Source of the DNA: Glandiceps talaboti
Lineage: Eukaryota > Hemichordata > Enteropneusta > Spengelidae
Direction of reading: 5' to 3'
Length of the DNA: 64,000 nt
NCBI RefSeq assembly: GCF_964340395.1
Contig: NC_135567.1
Coordinates: forward strand, 1 to 64,000
Position numbers and translations under genes: made by a program. Below are positions 24,782 to 36,850 of the stretch, in pieces (the first letter of the stretch is position 1; each line of letters opens with the position of its first letter). The notes below the pieces were generated by a model. That model saw nothing but the letters and a program-made list of their open reading frames with translations, did not search any database and was not told the origin of the DNA.

Positions 24782-25001
24782 TCATAATTAGTTAAAACAT
24801 AAACAATACTGTCAAAACCCGACCAAACCGCAAACCGGTCGACACCTGTCCAAACCTGTTCTGTACAGGTTTAAATGAGTCAAAACCTGTGCAAACCTGT
24901 CCAAACGGTCCAAATCGGTCGAAAACCTATCCAAGGCGGACCAAAACTGGCGAAAATGAGTCAATACCGGTCAAAACCTTCCAAATTGGTTATAAACAGG
25001 T
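24782..25001 (+). repeat. 220-bp module 23 ('TATAAA-tail' subtype)
   Basis: CAAATCGGTCG, ACTGGCGAAAATG and a TTATAAACAGG tail. First of the TTATAAAC subtype (modules 23, 25, 32, 34 and 37). Confidence 0.9.
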
Positions 25002-26376
25002 GAAAACAGATCAAAACTGGTCAAAACCTGTCAAAACTGGTTCAAACCTGTCGAAACCTATCGAAACCAGTCCAAAACTGGTGAAAACAAGTCAAAACCG
25101 ATCAAAACCAGTCAACACCGGTTTAAAACCGGTCAAACCTTATCAAAACTGGTCAAAACCTGTCGCAAACCGGTTTAAAACCAGTGAAAACTTGTCAAAA
25201 CCAGTGCAAACAGGTCAAACCGGTCCAAACCGGTCAAAAACATATCCAAACCTGTCCAAAATAGGTGCAAACAACTCAAAACCCGTCAAAACTAGTCAAA
25301 ACTTGTCAAAACCTGTCCAAAACCTGTCCAAACCGGTCAAAAACATATCCAAACCTGTCCAAAATAGGTGCAAACAACTCAAAACCCGTCAAAACCAGTC
25401 AAAACTTGTCAAAACCTGTCCAAACCTGTCCAAACCGGTCAAAAACCTATCCAAACCGGTCAAAAACCAGTGCAAACAAGTCAAAACTGATCAAAACCAG
25501 TCAACACCGGTTTAAAACCAGTCAAAACTGATCAAAACTGGTCAAAACCAGTCAAAACCGGTTCAAACCTGTCGAAACCTATCGAAACCAGTCCAAAACT
25601 GGTGCAAACAAGTCAAAACCGATCAAAACCAGTCAACACAGGTTTAAAACCGGTCAAAACTGATCAAAACTGGTCAAAACCTGTCGCAAACCGGTTTAAA
25701 ACCAGTGAAAACTGGTCAAAACCTGTGCAAACAGGTCAAACCGGTCCAAACCGGTCAAAAACCTATCCAAACCTGTCCAAAATAGGTGCAAACAACTCAA
25801 AACCCGTCAAAACCAATCAAAACTTGTACAGACCTGTCCAAACCTGTCCAAACCGGTCCAAACCGGTCGAAAACCTATCCAAACCGGTCCAAAACCAGTG
25901 CAAACAAGTCAAAACTGATCAAAACCAGTCAACACCGGTTTAAAACCGGTCAAAACTGATCAAAACTGGTCAAAACCTGTCAAAACTGGTTCAAACCTGT
26001 CGAAACCTATCGAAACCAGTCCAAAACTGGTGCAAACAAGTCAAAACCGATCAAAACCAGTCAACACAGGTTTAAAACCGGTCAAAACTGATCAAAACTG
26101 GTAAAAACCTGTCGCAAACCGGTTTAAAACCAGTGAAATCTGGTCAAAACCTGTGCAAACAGGTCAAACCGGTCCAAACCGGTCAAAAACCTATCCAAAC
26201 CTTTCAAAAATAGGTGCAAACAACTCAAAACCCGTCAAAACCAGTCAACACTTGTCCAAACCTGTCCAAACCTATCTAAACCGGTCCAAACCGGTCGAAA
26301 ACCTGTCCAAACCGGTCCAAAACAAGTGCAAACAAGTCAAAACTGTCCATACCGGTTTTAAACCAGTCAAATCCGA

Positions 26377-26412
26377 TCATAATTAGTTAAAACATAAACA
26401 ATACTGTCAAAA
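26377..26412 (+). repeat. Truncated module in super-repeat copy 1
   Basis: AT-rich head kept. After ATACTGTCAAAACC the sequence runs into TGTCCAAACCGG, with no hairpin, island or tail. The same truncation is at 45,581, so it predates the 20-kb duplication. Confidence 0.85.
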
Positions 26413-27436
26413 CCTGTCCAAACCGGTCCAAACCGGTCGAAAACCTATCCAAACCGGTCAAAAACCAGTGCAAACAAGTCAAAACTGATCAAAACCAGTC
26501 AACACCGGTTTAAAACCAGTCAAAACTGATCAAAACTGGTCAAAACCAGTCAAAACCGGTTCAAACCTGTCGAAACCTATCGAAACCAGTCCAAAACTGG
26601 TGCAAACAAGTCAAAACCGATCAAAACCAGTCAACACAGGTTTAAAACCGGTCAAAACTGATCAAAACTGGTCAAAACCTGTCGCAAACCGGTTTAAAAC
26701 CAGTGAAAACTGGTCAAAACCTGTGCAAACAGGTCAAACCGGTCCAAACCGGTCAAAAACCTATCCAAACCTGTCCAAAATAGGTGCAAACAACTCAAAA
26801 CCCGTCAAAACCAATCAAAACTTGTACAAACATGTCCAAACCTGTCCAAACCGGTCCAAACCGGTCGAAAACCTATCCAAACCGGTCCAAAACCAGTGCA
26901 AACAAGTCAAAACTGATCAAAACCAGTCAACACCAGTTTAAAACCGGTCAAAACTGATCAAAACTGGTCAAAACCTGTCAAAACTGGTTCAAACCTGTCG
27001 AAACCTATCGAAACCAGTCCAAAACTGGTGCAAACAAGTCAAAACCGATCAAAACCAGTCAACACAGGTTTAAAACCGGTCAAAACTGATCAAAACTGGT
27101 CAAAACCTGTCGCAAACCGGTTTAAAACCAGTGAAAACTGGTCAAAACCTGTCCAAACCTTTCAAAACCGGTCCAAACCGGTTCAAAACCAGTGCAAACA
27201 AGTCAAAACTGATCAAAACCAGTCAACACTGGTTTTAAACCAGTCAAAACTGATCAAAACTGGTCAAAACCTGTGCAAACATATCAAAACCGGTCCAAAA
27301 CCTGTCCAAACCGGTCCAAACCTGTCCAAAACCATTCCAAACCGGTCACAACCTGTCCAAACCGGTCCAAAACCATTGCAAACAAGACAAAAGGGTCAAA
27401 ACTTGTCCATACCGGTTTTAAACCAGTCAAATCCGA

Positions 27437-27656
27437 TCATAATTAGTTAAAACATAAACAATACTGTCAAAACCCGACCAAACCGCAAACCGGTCGACAC
27501 CTGTCCAAACCTGTTCTGTACAGGTTTAAATGAATCAAAACCTGTGCAAACTTGTCCAAACGGTCCAAACCGGTCGAAAACCTATCCAAGGCGGACCAAA
27601 ACTGGTGAAAATGAGTCAATACCGGTCAAAATCTTCCAAATTGGTTATATACAGGT
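27437..27656 (+). repeat. 220-bp module 24 ('GAATC' subtype)
   Basis: TTTAAATGAATC, AAACTTGTCC and AAAATCTTCC. The same set recurs in modules 33, 35 and 36 only. Confidence 0.9.
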
Positions 27657-29734
27657 GAAAACAGATCAAAACTAGTCAAAACCTGTCAAAACTAGTTCAA
27701 ACCTGTCGAAACCTATCGAAACCATTCCAAAACTGGTGAAAACAAGTCAAAACCGATCGAAACCAGTCAACACCGGTTTAAAACCGGTCAAACCTGATTA
27801 AAACTGGTCAAAACCTGTCGCAAACCGGTTTAAAACAAGTGAAAACTGGTCAAAACCTGTGTAAACAGGTCAAACCGGTCAAAAACCTATCCAAACCTGT
27901 CCAAAATAGGTGCAAACAACTCAAAACCCGTCAAAACCAGTCAAAACTTGTCAAAACCTGTCCAAACCGGTCCAAACCGGTCGAAAACCTATCCAAACCG
28001 GTCCAAAACCAGTGCAAAGAAGTCAAAACTGATCAAAACCAGTCAACACTGGTTTAAAACCGGTCAAAACTGATCAAAACTGGTCAAAACCTGTCAAAAC
28101 CGGTTCAAACCTGTCGAAACCTATCGAAACCAGTCCAAAACTGGTACAAACAAGTCAAAACCGATCAAAACCAGTCAACACAGGTTTAAAACCGGTCAAA
28201 ACTGATCAAAACTGGTCAAAACCTGTCGCAAACCGGTTTAAAACCAGTGAAAACTGGTCAAAACCTATGCAAACCTGTCAAACCGGTCAAAACCGGTCAA
28301 AGATAGGTGCAAACAACTCAAAACCCGTCAAAACCGATCAAAACTTGTCAAAACCTGTCCAAACTTTTCAAAACCGGTCCAAACCGGTCGAAAACCCATC
28401 CAAACTGGTCAAAAACCAGTGCAAACAAGTCAAAACTGATCAAAATCAGTCAACACTGGTTTAAAACCGGTCAAAACTGATCAAAACTGGTCAAAACCTG
28501 TCAAAACCGGTTCAAACATGTCGAAACCTATCGAAACCAGTCCAAAACTGGTGCAAACAAGTCAAAACCGATCAAAACCAGTCAACACAGGTTTAAAACC
28601 GGTCAAAACTGATCAAAAATGGTCAAAAGCTGTCGCAAACCGGTTTAAAACAAGTGAAAACTGGTCAAAACCTGTGCAAACCTGTCAAACCGGTCCAAAC
28701 CAGTCAAAAATAGGTGCAAACAACTCAAAACCCGTCAAAACCGATCAAAACTTGTCAAAACCTGTCCAAACCTTTCAAAACCGGTTCAAACCGGTCGAAA
28801 ACCCATCCAAACTGGTCCAAAACCAGTGCAAACAAGTCAAAACCGATCAAAACCAGTCAACACAGGTTTAAAACCGGTCAAAACTGATCAAAAGTGGTCA
28901 AAACCTGTCGCAAACCGGTTTAAAACCAGTGAAAACTGGTCAAAACCTGTGCAAACCTGTCAAACCGGTCCAAACCGGTCCAATATAGGTGCAAACAACT
29001 CAAAACCCGTCAAAACCGATCAAAACTTGTCAAAACCTGTCAAAACCTTTCAGAAACCGGTCCAAACCGGTCGAAAACCAATCCAAACTGGTCAAAAACC
29101 AGTGCAAACAAGTCAAAACTGATCAAAATCAGTCAACACTGGTTTAAAACCGGTCAAAACTGATCAAAACTGGTCAAAACCTGTCAAAACCGGTTCAAAC
29201 CTGTCGAAACCTATCGAAACCAGTCCAAAACTGGTGCAAACAAGTCAAAACCGATCAAAACCAGTCAACACAGGTTTAAAAACCGGTCAAAACTGATCAA
29301 AACTGGTCAAAACCTGTCGCAAACCGGTTTGAAACCAGTGAAAACTTGTCAAAACCTGTGCAAACCTGTCAAACCGGTAAAAACCGGTCAAAAATAGGTG
29401 CAAACAACTCAAAACCCGTCAAAACCGATCAAAACTTGTCAAAACCAGTCAAAACCTTTCAAAACCGGTCCAAACCGGTCGAAAACCAGTGCAAACAAGT
29501 CAAAACTGATCAAAACCAGTCAACACTGGTTTTAAACCAGTCAAAACTGATCAAAACTGGTCAAAACCTGTGCAAACATATCAAAACCGGTCCAAAACCT
29601 GTCCAAACCGGTCCAAACCTGTCCAAAACCATTCCAAACCGGTCACAACCTGTCCAAACAGGTCCAAAACCATTGCAAACAAGACAAAAAAGATCAAAAC
29701 CTGTCCATACCGGTTTTAAACCAGTCAAATCCGA

Positions 29735-29954
29735 TCATAATTAGTTAATACATAAACAATACTGTCAAAACCCGACCAAACCGCAAACCGGTCGACACCT
29801 GTCCAAACCTGTTCTGTACAGGTTTAAATGAGTCAAAACCTGTGCAAACCTGTCCAAACGGTCCAAACCGGTCGAAAACCTATCCAAGGCGGACCAAAAC
29901 TGGTGAAAATGAGTCAATACCGGTAAAAACCTTCCAAATTGGTTATAAACAGGT
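29735..29954 (+). repeat. 220-bp module 25
   Basis: GTTAATACATAAAC head, CCGGTAAAAACC and TTATAAACAGG. Counterpart at 49,346. Confidence 0.9.
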
Positions 29955-30795
29955 GAAAACAGATCAAAACTGGTCAAAACCTGTCAAAACTGATTCAAAC
30001 CTGTCGAAACCTATCGAAACCAGTCCAAAACTGGTGAAAACAAGTCAAAACCAGTCAACACCGGTTTAAAACCGGTCAAACCTGATCAAAACTGGTCAAA
30101 ACCTGTCGCAAACCGGTTTAAAACCAGTGAAAACTGGTCAAAACCTGTGCAAACCTGTCAAACCGGTCCAAACCGGTCAAAACCCTATCCAAACCTGTCC
30201 AAAATAGGTGCAAACAACTCAAAACCCGTCAAAACCAGTCAAAACTTGTCAAAACCTGTCCAAACCTGTCCAAACCTTCCAAACCGGTCCAAACCGGTCG
30301 AAACCCTATCCAAACCGTTCCAAAACCAGTGCAAACAAGTCAAAACTGATCAAAACCAGTCAACACCGGTTTAAAATCGGTCAAAACTGATCAAAACTGG
30401 TCAAAACCTGTCGAAACCTATCGAAACCAGTCCAAAACTGGTACAAACAAGTCAAAACCGATCAAAACCAGTCAACACAGGTTTAAAACCGGTCAAAACT
30501 GGTCAAAACTGGTCAAAACCTGTCGCAAACCGGTTTAAAACCAGTGAAAACTGGTCAAAACCTGTGCAAACCGGTCAAACCGGTCCAAACCGGTCAAAAA
30601 TAGGTGCAAACAACTCAAAACCCGTCAAAACCGATCAAAACTTGTCCAAACCTGTCCAAACCTTTCAAAACCGGTCCAAACCGGTCGAAAACCCATCCAA
30701 ACTGCTCCAAAACCAGTGCAAACAAGTCAAAACCGATCAAAACCAGTCAACACAGGTTTAAAACCGGTCAAAACTGATCAAAAGTGGTCAAAACC

Positions 30796-32436
30796 TGTCG
30801 CAAACCGGTTTAAAACCAGTGAAAACTGGTCAAAACCTGTGCAAACAGGTCAAACCTCTCCAAACCGGTCAAAAACCTATCCAAACCTGTCCAAAATAGG
30901 TGCAAACAACTCAAAACCCGTCAAAACCAGTCAAAACTTGTCCAAACCTGTCCAAACCTGTCAAAACCGGTCCAAACCGGTCCAAAACCAGTGCAAACAA
31001 GTCAAAACTGATCAAAACCAGTCAACACCGGTTTAAAACCGGTCAAAACTGATCAAAACTGGTCAAAACCTGTCAAAACCGGTTCAAACCTGTCGAAACC
31101 TATCGAAACCAGTCCAAAACTGGTGCAAACAAGTCAAAACCGATCAAAACCAGTCAACACAGGTTTAAAACCGGTCAAAACTGATCAAAAATGGTCAAAA
31201 GCTGTCGCAAACCGGTTTAAAACAAGTGAAAACTGGTCAAAACCTGTGCAAACCTGTCAAACCGGTCCAAACCAGTCAAAAATAGGTGCAAACAACTCAA
31301 AACCCGTCAAAACCGATCAAAACTTGTCAAAACCTGTCCAAACCTTTCAAAACCGGTCCAAACCGGTCGAAAACCCATCCAAACTGGTCCAAAAGCAGTG
31401 CAAACAAGTCAAAACCGATCAAAACCAGTCAACACAGGTTTAAAACCGGTCAAAACTGATCAAAAGTGGTCAAAACCTGTCGCAAACCGGTTTAAAACCA
31501 GTGAAAACTGGTCAAAACCTGTGCAAACCTGTCAAACCGGTCAAAACAGGTCCAAAATAGGTGCAAACAACTCAAAACCCGTCAAAACCGATCAAAACTT
31601 GTCAAAACCTGTCAAAACCTTTCAGAAACCGGTCCAAACCGGTCGAAAACCCATCCAAACTGGTCAAAAACCAGTGCAAACAAGTCAAAACTGATCAAAA
31701 TCAGTCAACACTGGTTTAAAACCGGTCAAAACTGATCAAAACTGGTCAAAACCTGTCAAAACCGGTTCAAACCTGTCGAAACCTATCGAAACCAGTCCAA
31801 AACTGGTGCAAACAAGTCAAAACCGATCAAAACCAGTCAACACAGGTTTAAAACCGGTCAAAACTGATCAAAAATGGTCAAAAGCTGTCGCAAACCGGTT
31901 TAAAACAAGTCAAAACTGGTCAAAACCTGTGCAAACCTGTCAAACCGGTCCAAACCAGTCAAAAATAGGTGCAAACAACTCAAAACCCGTCAAAACCGAT
32001 CAAAACTTGTCAAAACCTGTCCAAACCTTTCAAAACCGGTTCAAACCGGTCGAAAACCCATCCAAACTGGTCCAAAACCAGTGCAAACAAGTCAAAACCG
32101 ATCAAAACCAGTCAAAACAGGTTTAAAACCGGTCAAAACTGATCAAAACTGGTCAAAACCTGTCGCAAACCGGTTTAAAACCAGTGAAAACTGGTCAAAA
32201 CCTGTGCAAACCTGTCAAACCGGTCCAAACCGGTCCAATATAGGTGCAAACAACTCAAAACCCGTCAAAACCGATCAAAACTTGTCAAAACCTGTCAAAA
32301 CCTTTCAGAAACCGGTCCAAACCGGTCGAAAACCCATCCAAACTGCTCCATAACCAGTGCAAACAAGTCAAAACTGATCAAAACCAGTCAACACCGGTTT
32401 AAAACCGATCAAAACTGATCAAATCTGGTGAAAACC
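30796..32436. repeat. 1641-bp tandem unit, first copy (super-repeat copy 1)
   Basis: This is a composite of alternating roughly 275- and 408-bp subunits. Matching landmarks lie 1641 bp apart: 31,123/32,764, 31,398/33,039, 31,806/33,447, 32,081/33,722 and 32,480/34,121. Marker variants include GGTCCAATATAGG, CAAACCTCTCCAAACC and CCTTTCAGAAACC. It has no 220-bp module. Confidence 0.85.
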
Positions 32437-34077
32437 TGTCGCAAACCGGTTTAAAACCAGTGAAAACTGGTCAAAACCTGTGCAAACAGGTCAAACCTCT
32501 CCAAACCGGTCAAAAACCTATCCAAACCTGTCCAAAATAGGTGCAAACAACTCAAAACCCGTCAAAACCAGTCAAAACTTGTCCAAACCTGTCCAAACCT
32601 GTCAAAACCGGTCCAAACCGGTCCAAAACCAGTGCAAACAAGTCAAAACTGATCAAAACCAGTCAACACCGGTTTAAAACCGGTCAAAACTGATCAAAAC
32701 TGGTCAAAACCTGTCAAAACCGGTTCAAACCTGTCGAAACCTATCGAAACCAGTCCAAAACTGGTGCAAACAAGTCAAAACCGATCAAAACCAGTCAACA
32801 CAGGTTTAAAACCGGTCAAAACTGATCAAAAATGGTCAAAAGCTGTCGCAAACCGGTTTAAAACAAGTCAAAACTGGTCAAAACCTGTGCAAACCTGTCA
32901 AACCGGTCCAAACCAGTCAAAAATAGGTGCAAACAACTCAAAACCCGTCAAAACCGATCAAAACTTGTCAAAACCTGTCCAAACCTTTCAAAACCGGTCC
33001 AAACCGGTCGAAAACCCATCCAAACTGGTCCAAAACCAGTGCAAACAAGTCAAAACCGATCAAAACCAGTCAACACAGGTTTAAAACCGGTCAAAACTGA
33101 TCAAAACTGGTCAAAACCTGTCGCAAACCGGTTTAAAACCAGTGAAAACTGGTCAAAACCTGTGCAAACCTGTCAAACCGGTCAAAACAGGTCCAAAATA
33201 GGTGCAAACAACTCAAAACCCGTCAAAACCGATCAAAACTTGTCAAAACCTGTCAAAACCTTTCAGAAACCGGTCCAAACCGGTCGAAAACCCATCCAAA
33301 CTGGTCAAAAACCAGTGCAAACAAGTCAAAACTGATCAAAATCAGTCAACACTGGTTTAAAACCGGTCAAAACTGATCAAAACTGGTCAAAACCTGTCAA
33401 AACCGGTTCAAACCTGTCGAAACCTATCGAAACCAGTCCAAAACTGGTGCAAACCGGTCAAAACCGATCAAAACCAGTCAACACAGGTTTAAAACCGGTC
33501 AAAACTGATCAAAAATGGTCAAAAGCTGTCGCAAACCGGTTTAAAACAAGTGAAAACTGGTCAAAACCTGTGCAAACCTGTCAAACCGGTCCAAACCAGT
33601 CAAAAATAGGTGCAAACAACTCAAAACCCGTCAAAACCGATCAAAACTTGTCAAAACCTGTCCAAACCTTTCAAAACCGGTTCAAACCGGTCGAAAACCC
33701 ATCCAAACTGGTCCAAAACCAGTGCAAACAAGTCAAAACCGATCAAAACCAGTCAAAACAGGTTTAAAACCGGTCAAAACTGATCAAAACTGGTCAAAAC
33801 CTGTCGCAAACCGGTTTAAAACCAGTGAAAACTGGTCAAAACCTGTGCAAACCTGTCAAACCGGTCCAAACCGGTCCAATATAGGTGCAAACAACTCAAA
33901 ACCCGTCAAAACCGATCAAAACTTGTCAAAACCTGTCAAAACCTTTCAGAAACCGGTCCAAACCGGTCGAAAACCCATCCAAACTGCTTCATAAACAGTG
34001 CAAACAAGTCAAAACTGATCAAAACCAGTCAACACCGGTTTAAAACCGATCAAAACTGATCAAATCTGGTGAAAACC
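32437..34077. repeat. 1641-bp tandem unit, second copy (super-repeat copy 1)
   Basis: Repeats 30,796-32,436 with few changes, such as GTGCAAACCGGTC at about 33,448 for GTGCAAACAAGTC. A third copy starts at 34,078 and is cut by the 20-kb junction at 34,245. Confidence 0.83.
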
Positions 34078-34240
34078 TATCGCAAACCGGTTTAAAACCA
34101 GTGAAAACTGGTCAAAACCTGTGCAAACAGGTCAAACCTCTCCAAACCGGTCAAAAACCTATCCAAACCTGTCCAAAATAGGTGCAAACAACTCAAAACC
34201 CGTCAAAACCAGTCAAAACTTGTCCAAACCTGTCCAAACC

Positions 34241-34250
34241 TGTCCTGTCC
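34241..34250. other. Junction of the 20-kb tandem duplication
   Basis: The bases read TGTCCTGTCC, which breaks the decamer register. Up to 34,245 the sequence matches copy 2 up to 53,845. From 34,247 it matches 13,482 onward. The single T at 34,246 matches neither parent. This is the footprint expected of an out-of-register exchange or a template switch. Confidence 0.85.
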
Positions 34251-34315
34251 AAAACCATTGCAAACAAGACAAAAAAGGTCAAAACCTGTCCATACCGGTT
34301 TTAAACCAGTCAAAT

Positions 34316-34330
34316 CCGAAAAAAATTTGT
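34316..34330. other. Module excision junction, copy of 13,551
   Basis: Same CCGAAAAAAATTTG scar at offset 20,765, confirming the left end of the 20-kb duplication. Confidence 0.7.
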
Positions 34331-34900
34331 CCAAACCTGTCCAAACCTTTCAAAACCGGTCCAAAACGGTCGAAAACCTATCCAAACTGGTCCAAAAACA
34401 GTGCAAACAAGTCAAAACTGATCAAAACCAGTCAACACCGGTTTAAAACCGGTCAAAACTAATCAAAACTGGTCAAAACCTGTCAAAACCGGTTCAAACC
34501 TGTCGAAACCTATCGAAACCAGTCCAAAGTTGGTGCAAACAAGTCAAAACCGATCAAAACCAGTCAACACAGGTTTAAAACCGGTCCAAACCTTTCAAAA
34601 CCGGTCCAAACCGGTCAAAAACCAGTGCAAACAAGTCAAAACTGATCAAAACCAGTCAACACTGGTTTTAAACCGGTCAAAACTGATCAAAACTGGTCAA
34701 AACCTGTGCAAACATATCAAAACCGGTCCAAACCTGTCCAAAACCATTCCAAACCGGTCACAACCTGTGCAAACATATCAAAACCTGTCCAAAACCATTC
34801 CAAACCAGTCACAACCAGTCCAAACAGGTCCAAAACCATTGCAAACAAGACAAAAAAGGTCAAAACCTGTCCATACCGGTTTTAAACCAGTCAAATCCGA

Positions 34901-35120
34901 TCATAATTAGTTAAAACATAAACAAAACTGTCAAAACCCGACCAAACCGCAAACCGGTCGACACCTGTCCAAACCTGTTCTGTACAGGTTTAAATGAGTC
35001 AAAACCTGTGCAAACCTGTCCAAACGGTCCAAACCGGTCGAAAACCTATCCAAGGCGGACCAAAACTGGTGAAAATGAGTCAATACCGGTCAAAACCTTC
35101 CAAATTGGTTATATACAGGT
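34901..35120 (+). repeat. 220-bp module 26
   Basis: Counterpart of module 14 (offset 20,765). Confidence 0.9.
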
Positions 35121-35373
35121 GAAAACAGATCAAAACTGGTCAAAACCTGTCAAAACTGGTTCAAACCTGTCGAAACCTATCGAAAGCATTCCAAAACTGG
35201 TGCAAATAAGTCAAAACCGATCAAAACCAGTCAACACAGGTTTAAAACCGGTCCAAACCTTTCAAAACCGGTCCAAACCGGTCACAACCAGTCCAAACCG
35301 GTCCAAAACCATTGCAAACAAGACAAAAAAGGTCAAAACCTGTCCATACCGGTTTTAAACCAGTCAAATCCGA

Positions 35374-35593
35374 TCATAATTAGTTAAAACATAAACAATA
35401 CTGTCAAAACCCGACCAAACCGCAAACCGGTCGACACCTGTCCAAACCTGTTCTGTACAGGTTTAAATGAGTCAAAACCTGTGCAAACCTGTCCAAACGG
35501 TCCAAACCGGTCGAAAACCTATCCAAGGCGGACCAAAACTGGTGAAAATGAGTCAATACCGGTCAAAACCTTCCAAATTGGTTATATACAGGT
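35374..35593 (+). repeat. 220-bp module 27
   Basis: Counterpart of module 15 but with the usual CCTGTCC, so the GTGC of module 15 arose after the duplication or was corrected here. Confidence 0.9.
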
Positions 35594-36362
35594 GAAAACA
35601 GATCAAAACTGGTCAAAACCTGTCAAAACTGGTTCAAACCTGTCGAAACCTATCGAAAGCATTCCAAAACTGGTGAAAACAAGTCAAAACCGATCAAAAC
35701 CCGTCAACACCGGTTTAAAACCGGTCAAACCTGATCAAAACTGGTCAAAACCTGTCGCAAACCGGTTTAAAACCAGTGAAAACTGGTCAAAACCTGTGCA
35801 AACCTGTCAAACCAGTCCAAACCGGTCAAAAATAGGTGCAAGCAACTCAAAAGCCGTCAAAACCGATCAAAATTTGTTAAAACCTGTCCAAACCTTCCAA
35901 AACCGGTCCAAACCGGTCGAAAACCTATCCAAACTGGTCCAAAAACAGTGCAAACAAGTCAAAACTGATCAAAACCAGTCAACACCGGTTTAAAACCGGT
36001 CAAAACTAATCAAAACTGGTCAAAACCTGTCAAAACCGGTTCAAACCTGTCGAAACCTATCGAAACCAGTCCAAAGCTGGTGCAAACAAGTCAAAACCGA
36101 TCAAAACCAGTCAACACAGGTTTAAAACCGGTCCAAACAGGTCGAAAACCAGTGCAAACAAGTCAAAACTGATCAAAACCAGTCAACACTGGTTTTAAAC
36201 CGGTCAAAACTGATCAAAACTGGTCAAAACCTGTGCAAACATATCAAAACCGGTCCAAAACCTGTCCAAACCGGTCCAAACCTGTCCAAACCGGTCCAAA
36301 ACCATTGCAAACAAGACAAAAAAGGTCAAAACCTGTCCATACCGGTTTTAAACCAGTCAAAT

Positions 36363-36377
36363 CCGATCAAAATTTGT
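36363..36377. other. Module excision junction, copy of 15,598
   Basis: Same CCGATCAAAATTTG scar at offset 20,765. Confidence 0.7.
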
Positions 36378-36850
36378 CCAAACCTGTCCAAACCTTTCAA
36401 AACCGGTCCAAAACGGTCGAAAACCCATCCAAACTGGTCCAAAAACAGTGCAAACAAGTCAAAACTGATCAAAACCAGTCAACACCGGTTTAAAACCGGT
36501 CAAAACTAATCAAAACTGGTCAAAACCTGTCAAAACCGGTTCAAACCTGTCGAAACCTATCGAAACCAGTCCAAAGTTGGTGCAAACAAGTCAAAACCGA
36601 TCAAAACCAGTCAACACAGGTTTAAAACCGGTCCAAACCTTTCAAAACCGGTCCAAACCGGTCGAAAACCAGTGCAAACAAGTCAAAACTGATCAAAACC
36701 AGTCAACACTGGTTTTAAACCGGTCAAAACTGATCAAAACTGGTCAAAACCTGTGCAAACATATCAAAACCGGTCCAAAACCTGTCCAAACCGGTCCAAA
36801 CCTGTCCAAAACCATTCCAAACCGGTAACAACCTGTGCAAACATATCAAA

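Larger units (their letters stand above)
13482..34245. repeat. 20-kb super-repeat, copy 1
   Basis: This segment recurs head to tail at 34,247-53,845. The offset is 20,765 bp at the left end, 21,474 bp around 16.6-19.2 kb, 19,204-19,205 bp from 22.6 to 28.5 kb, and 19,611 then 19,600 bp at the right end; each step marks an indel in one copy. Matching private variants prove the correspondence: GGTTCAAACC with TTAAATACAGG (19.2 and 40.7 kb), AAATCGGTCG with GGCGAAAATG (24.9 and 44.1 kb), and GTTAATACATAAAC (29.7 and 49.3 kb). Copy 1 holds 12 complete modules and one truncated one. Confidence 0.92.
29955..34900. repeat. Module-free array of 275/408-bp units
   Basis: No 220-bp module occurs for almost 5 kb. 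The tract is made of mid-size units that each carry AATAGGTGCAAACAACTC and AACCCATCC or AACCTATCC. Some units are about 408 bp; others, about 275 bp, lack a 133-bp part containing GGTTCAAACCTGTCGAAACC. The 20-kb junction lies inside it. Confidence 0.8.

Noticed and set aside
24889-25515. A 208-codon open frame on the + strand, repeated at 44,093-44,719, and more than a hundred similar frames of 60-177 codons
   Set aside because: The translations are rotations of one Lys/Pro/Thr/Gln/Asn/Ser decapeptide, start mostly at GTG, overlap in other frames with the same peptide, and end at recurring variant decamers. This is what a 10-bp repeat without stops gives by itself; nothing suggests a protein.
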